Shown: one piece after another, positions 63,288 to 64,000 of the stretch
Layout: each line of letters starts with the position of its first letter
Numbering within the stretch: position 1 is the first letter of the stretch
From: Thioalkalivibrio sp. ALJ12
GTDB taxonomy: Bacteria; Pseudomonadota; Gammaproteobacteria; Ectothiorhodospirales; Ectothiorhodospiraceae
Assembly (NCBI RefSeq): GCF_000378305.1
Contig: NZ_KB899540.1
Span: 315,924-379,923, forward strand
Length of the DNA: 64,000 nucleotides
Reading direction: 5' to 3'
The notes under the pieces: generated by a model
Told to the model about the DNA's origin: nothing
The model's input: the letters and a program-made list of their open reading frames with translations, nothing else
Databases searched by the model: none
Made by a program: the position numbers and the translations under genes

Positions 63288-64000
63288 TCACCACGGCCGC
63301 GGCGGTGGCTCCCGATCTTCCGGATTATCGTCGTCCGGACCGGATTCTGGGGCATCATCCTCGGTGTCATAATCCTCGCTAACGCGATCCGCCGGCACCT
63401 GCCAGGGCTCGCTGGGCAGGATCGACCGCTCGCCCGGGCGCGGTGCCCAGCGCTCCTGCTCCAGCCCCCGGATCAGCCCCACGATCATCATCAGGATCAC
63501 CAGCGAAAATGGCAGGGCCGCCAGGATCACTGCGCTTTGCAGGACCTCCAGGCCGCCCGCCAGCAGCAACACCGCAGTGATCAGGCCGATCAACGCACCC
63601 CAGATCGTCAGATGCCGCTTGCGGTGGACGGTGGAACCGTGGGCCAGCAGGGTATTGATCACGACGATCCCGGCGTTGGCGGAGGTCAGCAGGTAGGTCG
63701 CAATCAGGATCGTGATCAGCCCGCCCCCGACCTTGGCCACCAGCCAGGGCTCCAGCGTATCCATGGTCGCGAAGGTGGCCATGGTCAGGTCTTCGGAGAC
63801 CTTGTCGGCAATATCCGCGATCCCCTCGACCTCGGCATGCAGCGCGGTACCGCCCAGCATCGCGAGCCAGAAAAAGGTGATGACCGTAGGCACCAGCAGC
63901 ACGCCCAGGACAAATTCGCGCAGCGTGCGCCCGCGCGAGATGCGCGCAATGAACAGCCCGACAAACGGCGCCCAGGCCAGCCACCAACCCCAGTAGAACA
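63288..64000 (-). CDS. BCCT family transporter, C-terminal part (partial)
   Basis: The 3' portion of a gene that starts outside the window. The visible product begins FYWGWWLAWAPFVGLFIARI and continues SRGRTLREFVLGVLLVPTVI, classic BCCT (betaine/choline/carnitine) transporter sequence, followed by four more hydrophobic segments and an acidic tail with many Asp, Glu and Pro. It likely imports glycine betaine or a related osmolyte with Na+ or H+. The tail is hydrophilic, as in osmosensing members. The 5' end, and therefore the substrate motif, are not visible. Confidence 0.9.
   Translation of the reverse strand, partial: FYWGWWLAWAPFVGLFIARISRGRTLREFVLGVLLVPTVITFFWLAMLGGTALHAEVEGIADIADKVSEDLTMATFATMDTLEPWLVAKVGGGLITILIATYLLTSANAGIVVINTLLAHGSTVHRKRHLTIWGALIGLITAVLLLAGGLEVLQSAVILAALPFSLVILMMIVGLIRGLEQERWAPRPGERSILPSEPWQVPADRVSEDYDTEDDAPESGPDDDNPEDREPPPRPW

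Overview
The window is a continuous stretch of chromosomal core genome from a high-GC gammaproteobacterium (GC visibly in the mid-60s percent; not computed). Gene order is that of Gammaproteobacteria (mrdA-rodA-rlpA-dacA-ybeD-lipB; lptD-surA-pdxA-rsmA-apaG-apaH; rng-yhdP-tldD; ispB/rplU-rpmA-obgE; rhodanese-grx-secB-gpsA). Protein style, many acidic proteins, a BCCT-type solute transporter and the inserted accessory genes point to the Ectothiorhodospiraceae, perhaps a Thioalkalivibrio-like haloalkaliphilic sulfur oxidiser. That placement is inference, not demonstrated here. No insertion sequence, prophage, CRISPR array or rRNA was seen; one tRNA is present.

Layout. 28-8240 (minus): elongasome and wall genes mrdA, rodA, mltB, rlpA, dacA/C, then a D-amino acid aminotransferase-like gene, ybeD and lipB. 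8345-8881 (minus): ppa, divergent from adk at 9144. 9144-17580 (plus): adk, lptD, surA, pdxA, rsmA, glk, apaG, apaH. 17835-21386 (minus): large CHASE-PAS-PAS-GGDEF-EAL protein. 21507-34634 (minus): a long run from a LysR regulator through a defective glutamine amidotransferase-like protein, an unknown protein, a PerM-type permease, rng, yhdP, a nitrilase, tldD, an 87-residue unknown and pmbA. 34817-40416 (plus): GGDEF/EAL protein, rpmB-rpmG, EAL-HDOD protein, chorismatase-like protein, mutM. 40445-44849 (minus): spoT, rpoZ, gmk, tRNA-Pro(CGG), ispB. 45052-52500 (plus): rplU, rpmA, obgE, proB, ridA, recG, two small membrane proteins, a FadL-type porin. 52535-54054: a matrixin-like metalloprotease (minus) facing a DUF3617 protein (plus). 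54109-59368 (minus): ruvA, ruvC, yebC, a DJ-1/PfpI protein, a C-terminal processing protease and envC. 59447-62840 (plus): ArsR regulator, rhodanese, glutaredoxin, secB, gpsA, a TM2-domain protein. 62888-64000 (minus): a small unknown and a BCCT transporter cut by the window edge.

How the genes fit together. Most of the window is housekeeping: envelope assembly (PBP2/RodA, DacA, MltB, RlpA, LptD, SurA, YhdP, EnvC, CtpA), translation (L28, L33, L21, L27, RsmA, Obg, tRNA-Pro), repair (RecG, MutM, RuvAC) and stringent control (SpoT with RpoZ and Gmk). The more distinctive parts are: three cyclic-di-GMP family proteins, two with damaged motifs; a chorismatase-like enzyme in an operon with an EAL-HDOD protein; an ArsR protein whose two cysteines have the spacing of persulfide sensors, placed before a rhodanese and a glutaredoxin; and a translationally coupled unit of LysR regulator, inactive-looking amidotransferase, unknown protein and permease.
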